From Streptomyces rubellomurinus (GTDB lineage Bacteria; Actinomycetota; Actinomycetes; Streptomycetales; Streptomycetaceae), in assembly GCF_000961885.1 (NCBI RefSeq), contig NZ_JZKH01000103.1, positions 1 to 25,484 of the forward strand: a DNA stretch of 25,484 nt, given 5' to 3'. Both the position numbers and the translations under genes were made by a program. How positions within the stretch are numbered: position 1 is the stretch's first letter; each line of letters starts with the position of its first letter. Of this stretch, positions 23,920-25,484 are shown one piece after another. Under the pieces are notes generated by a model, which ran no database searches, was not told where the DNA came from, and worked only from the letters and a program-made list of their open reading frames with translations.

Positions 23920-25410
23920 GTGGCCGTCCCGGTGGCGGCCCTGTGCTGTCTGCTGCCGCTGCTCCCGGCCCCCCTCGCGCCCGGGGTGCCGCGCTGGCTC
24001 GCCGCCCCGGTGGACTGGCCGAAGGTCGCCCTGCTCTCCTTCCTGCACGGCTGCTGGGAGTCGCTCGCCCAGGGTCTGCCGACCCCCTGCCTGCGCCTCG
24101 TGCGCCGGGCCCTGCTCCGCCCCGCGCTCCCCGAGCGGGCGCCCGCCCGGACCGGGGCGAACGCCTTCTTCCCGGTGCTGTTCGCCGGGGTGCTGATGCT
24201 CCCGCCGGCCGCCGCCGCGCTGGTCGCCGTGCCGGCCGCGCTGCTCGGCGGGCCGATCGCGCCGGGCAGCCGGGCGTGTCTGTCCATTCGCCGCGCGCCC
24301 GGCTGGAATTGGCAGACACGCCCCCGCAGGCGGCAGCTGTTCAACGGCTCGCAGCTCGCGCTGTGCGCCTTCGCGTCCTCCGTCGCCTTCCACCTGCTGC
24401 GCGGCCCGGAGCTGCTGCTCGGCTCCCGCTTCCCGGCCGCGCTGCTGCCCGGCTTCGCCGCCGTCGCGGCGTTCTGCCTGGTCAACGGGGTGCTGGTGGG
24501 CGGGATGCTGATGCTCACCGAGGGCCGCCACCCCGGCGTGCTGCTGCGCGGGGCCCGCTCGGTGTGCGGCCTGCCGGTGCTGGTGCACGCGGCCGGCGGG
24601 CTGATGGTCGCGGTGCTGTGGCAGGGCCCGTACGGGGCGTTCGCCGCGCTGCTGGCGCTGCTGCCGCTGTCCATCTCGGCCTGGGTGTTCGCCCAGGGGC
24701 AGCGCGAGCGGGACGCCCACCAGGCGACCGTGCAGTCGCTGGTGCAGGCGGTGGAGATCAAGGACGCGTACACCCGGGGCCACAGTGAACGGGTCGGCCG
24801 GGCCTCGGTGCTGATCGCCACTCAGCTCGGCATGGAGGCCGAGCGGCTGCGCACCCTGCGCTTCGCGGGGATCCTGCACGACGTCGGCAAGCTGGGCGTG
24901 GCCACCGAGCTGCTGCGCAGAAACGGTCCCCTCACCGAGGAGGAGCGCCGGGCGGTGGAGGTCCACCCGGTGTACGGGTACGAGCTGGTGCGCGGGATCG
25001 ACTTCCTCGGCGAGGCGCACGCCGGCATCCTGCACCACCACGAGCGGATGGACGGGCGCGGCTACCCGAGCGGCCTGGCCGGCGATCGGATTCCCGAGTT
25101 CGCCCGGATCATCTCCGTCGCCGACGCGTTCGACTCGATGACCTCCACCCGCTCCTACCGGCGCGGGCGGCCCGTCACCGAGGCCGTGGCGGAGCTGGAG
25201 CGCTGCTCGGGCAGCCAGTTCGACCCGGTGATGGTGCGGGCGCTGATCGAGGCGCTGGCCGTGCACGACTGGCAGCCGGTGCTGCCGCCGCCCGACGAGG
25301 CCATCCGGGCCGTGCCGGACATCCCGCTCGGGGTGCCGGAGCCGGCCCGGGCGGCGCCGGGCCGGGTGCCCGCCCAGGGCGGGGGCGCGCCGATGGCCGG
25401 GCAGCCGTGA
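23920..25410 (+). CDS. Membrane-anchored HD-GYP phosphohydrolase
   Basis: A 496-residue protein from GTG 23920. The N-terminal half is membrane-embedded with about six hydrophobic segments (roughly 4-20, 83-108, 142-160, 172-198, 216-234, 238-257). The C-terminal HD-GYP domain (~268-447) has GHSERV (H288), the HD pair H320-D321 in HDVGK, HHERMDGRGYP (372-383) and VADAFDSMTSTRSYR. HD-GYP proteins with an intact GYP motif often hydrolyse cyclic di-GMP, so this may lower c-di-GMP or a related nucleotide at the membrane. The start is uncertain: no Shine-Dalgarno precedes GTG 23920, while an in-frame CTG at 23893 has GGAGG seven bases upstream, giving 505 residues. A Pro/Ala-rich tail follows. Confidence 0.88.
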   Translation: MAVPVAALCCLLPLLPAPLAPGVPRWLAAPVDWPKVALLSFLHGCWESLAQGLPTPCLRLVRRALLRPALPERAPARTGANAFFPVLFAGVLMLPPAAAALVAVPAALLGGPIAPGSRACLSIRRAPGWNWQTRPRRRQLFNGSQLALCAFASSVAFHLLRGPELLLGSRFPAALLPGFAAVAAFCLVNGVLVGGMLMLTEGRHPGVLLRGARSVCGLPVLVHAAGGLMVAVLWQGPYGAFAALLALLPLSISAWVFAQGQRERDAHQATVQSLVQAVEIKDAYTRGHSERVGRASVLIATQLGMEAERLRTLRFAGILHDVGKLGVATELLRRNGPLTEEERRAVEVHPVYGYELVRGIDFLGEAHAGILHHHERMDGRGYPSGLAGDRIPEFARIISVADAFDSMTSTRSYRRGRPVTEAVAELERCSGSQFDPVMVRALIEALAVHDWQPVLPPPDEAIRAVPDIPLGVPEPARAAPGRVPAQGGGAPMAGQP

Positions 25411-25484
25411 CCGGGCCGCGGGCGCGCACGGCCCGTACCGGGCGCACGGCCCGGGCGGCCGCAGGCGGGGGCGGGGGCGGGGGC
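25411..25484. other. Right edge, G-rich intergenic
   Basis: No gene is visible. The last ~20 bases are three tandem GGGGGC units cut by the window edge, a possible G-quadruplex-forming tract. Confidence 0.5.

Noticed and set aside
1..25484. Mobile elements, CRISPR arrays, phage or biosynthetic clusters
   Set aside because: No transposase, integrase, direct-repeat array, att-like duplication at the tRNA, or PKS/NRPS/RiPP core enzyme was recognised.

Overview
The window is about 25.5 kb of very GC-rich (roughly 70-75%) actinobacterial chromosome. Gene content, order and codon use point to Streptomycetaceae (Streptomyces or Kitasatospora); I cannot choose between them from sequence alone. It is mostly dense, conserved core-genome territory. 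I see no insertion sequence, prophage, CRISPR array, integrase or biosynthetic cluster. Two blocks recall, from memory and unchecked, the Mycobacterium tuberculosis neighbourhoods around Rv3193c-Rv3195 (UPF0182 / PDZ protease / DUF2342) and Rv3221A-Rv3228 (anti-sigma / SigH / SRAP / AroA / RsgA).

Layout. 1-359: no supportable gene, one strong terminator. 360-2402: a divergent pair, a ThiF/E1-like protein (minus) and a SprT/YgjP-like (DUF45) zinc metallopeptidase (plus), separated by a leader carrying two inverted DnaA boxes. 2476-4583 (minus): a DUF2342-type zinc metalloprotease translationally coupled to a Nudix hydrolase. 4784-6471 (plus): an SDR-fold protein without the usual Tyr/Lys pair, then moaE. 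6685-8062: a one-helix small membrane protein and a Lon-like PDZ protease (YlbL type). 8074-8646 (minus): a PPA1309-family protein. 8812-11859: a large UPF0182 membrane protein. 11924-11997: initiator tRNA-fMet with a UUCG-loop terminator. 12042-12369: a possible leader with a short ORF. 12370-14361: a Sel1/TPR repeat protein. 14537-16012: a monofunctional catalase with a Fur-type operator inside its promoter.

16111-20582 (all minus): hisN, an SMR transporter, rsgA, aroA and an M50 metallopeptidase. 20716-22120 (plus): a SRAP/YedK (HMCES-like) protein and a small alpha/beta hydrolase. 22253-23538: sigR-rsrA, the thiol-oxidative-stress sigma/anti-sigma pair, with a perfect GGAAT-N18-GTT autoregulatory promoter that would make a longer sigma-R isoform. 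23893/23920-25410: a membrane-anchored HD-GYP phosphohydrolase.

Themes. Redox and damage responses recur: catalase with a peroxide-type operator, sigR-rsrA, SRAP, a SprT-like protease. Several genes (hisN, aroA, moaE, the PDZ protease) carry a -10-like hexamer 6-7 nt before the start codon and lack a Shine-Dalgarno, so leaderless mRNAs look common here. The least explained signals are the inverted DnaA boxes, the palindromes flanking sigR-rsrA, the double palindrome before moaE, and the short-ORF leader before the Sel1 protein.
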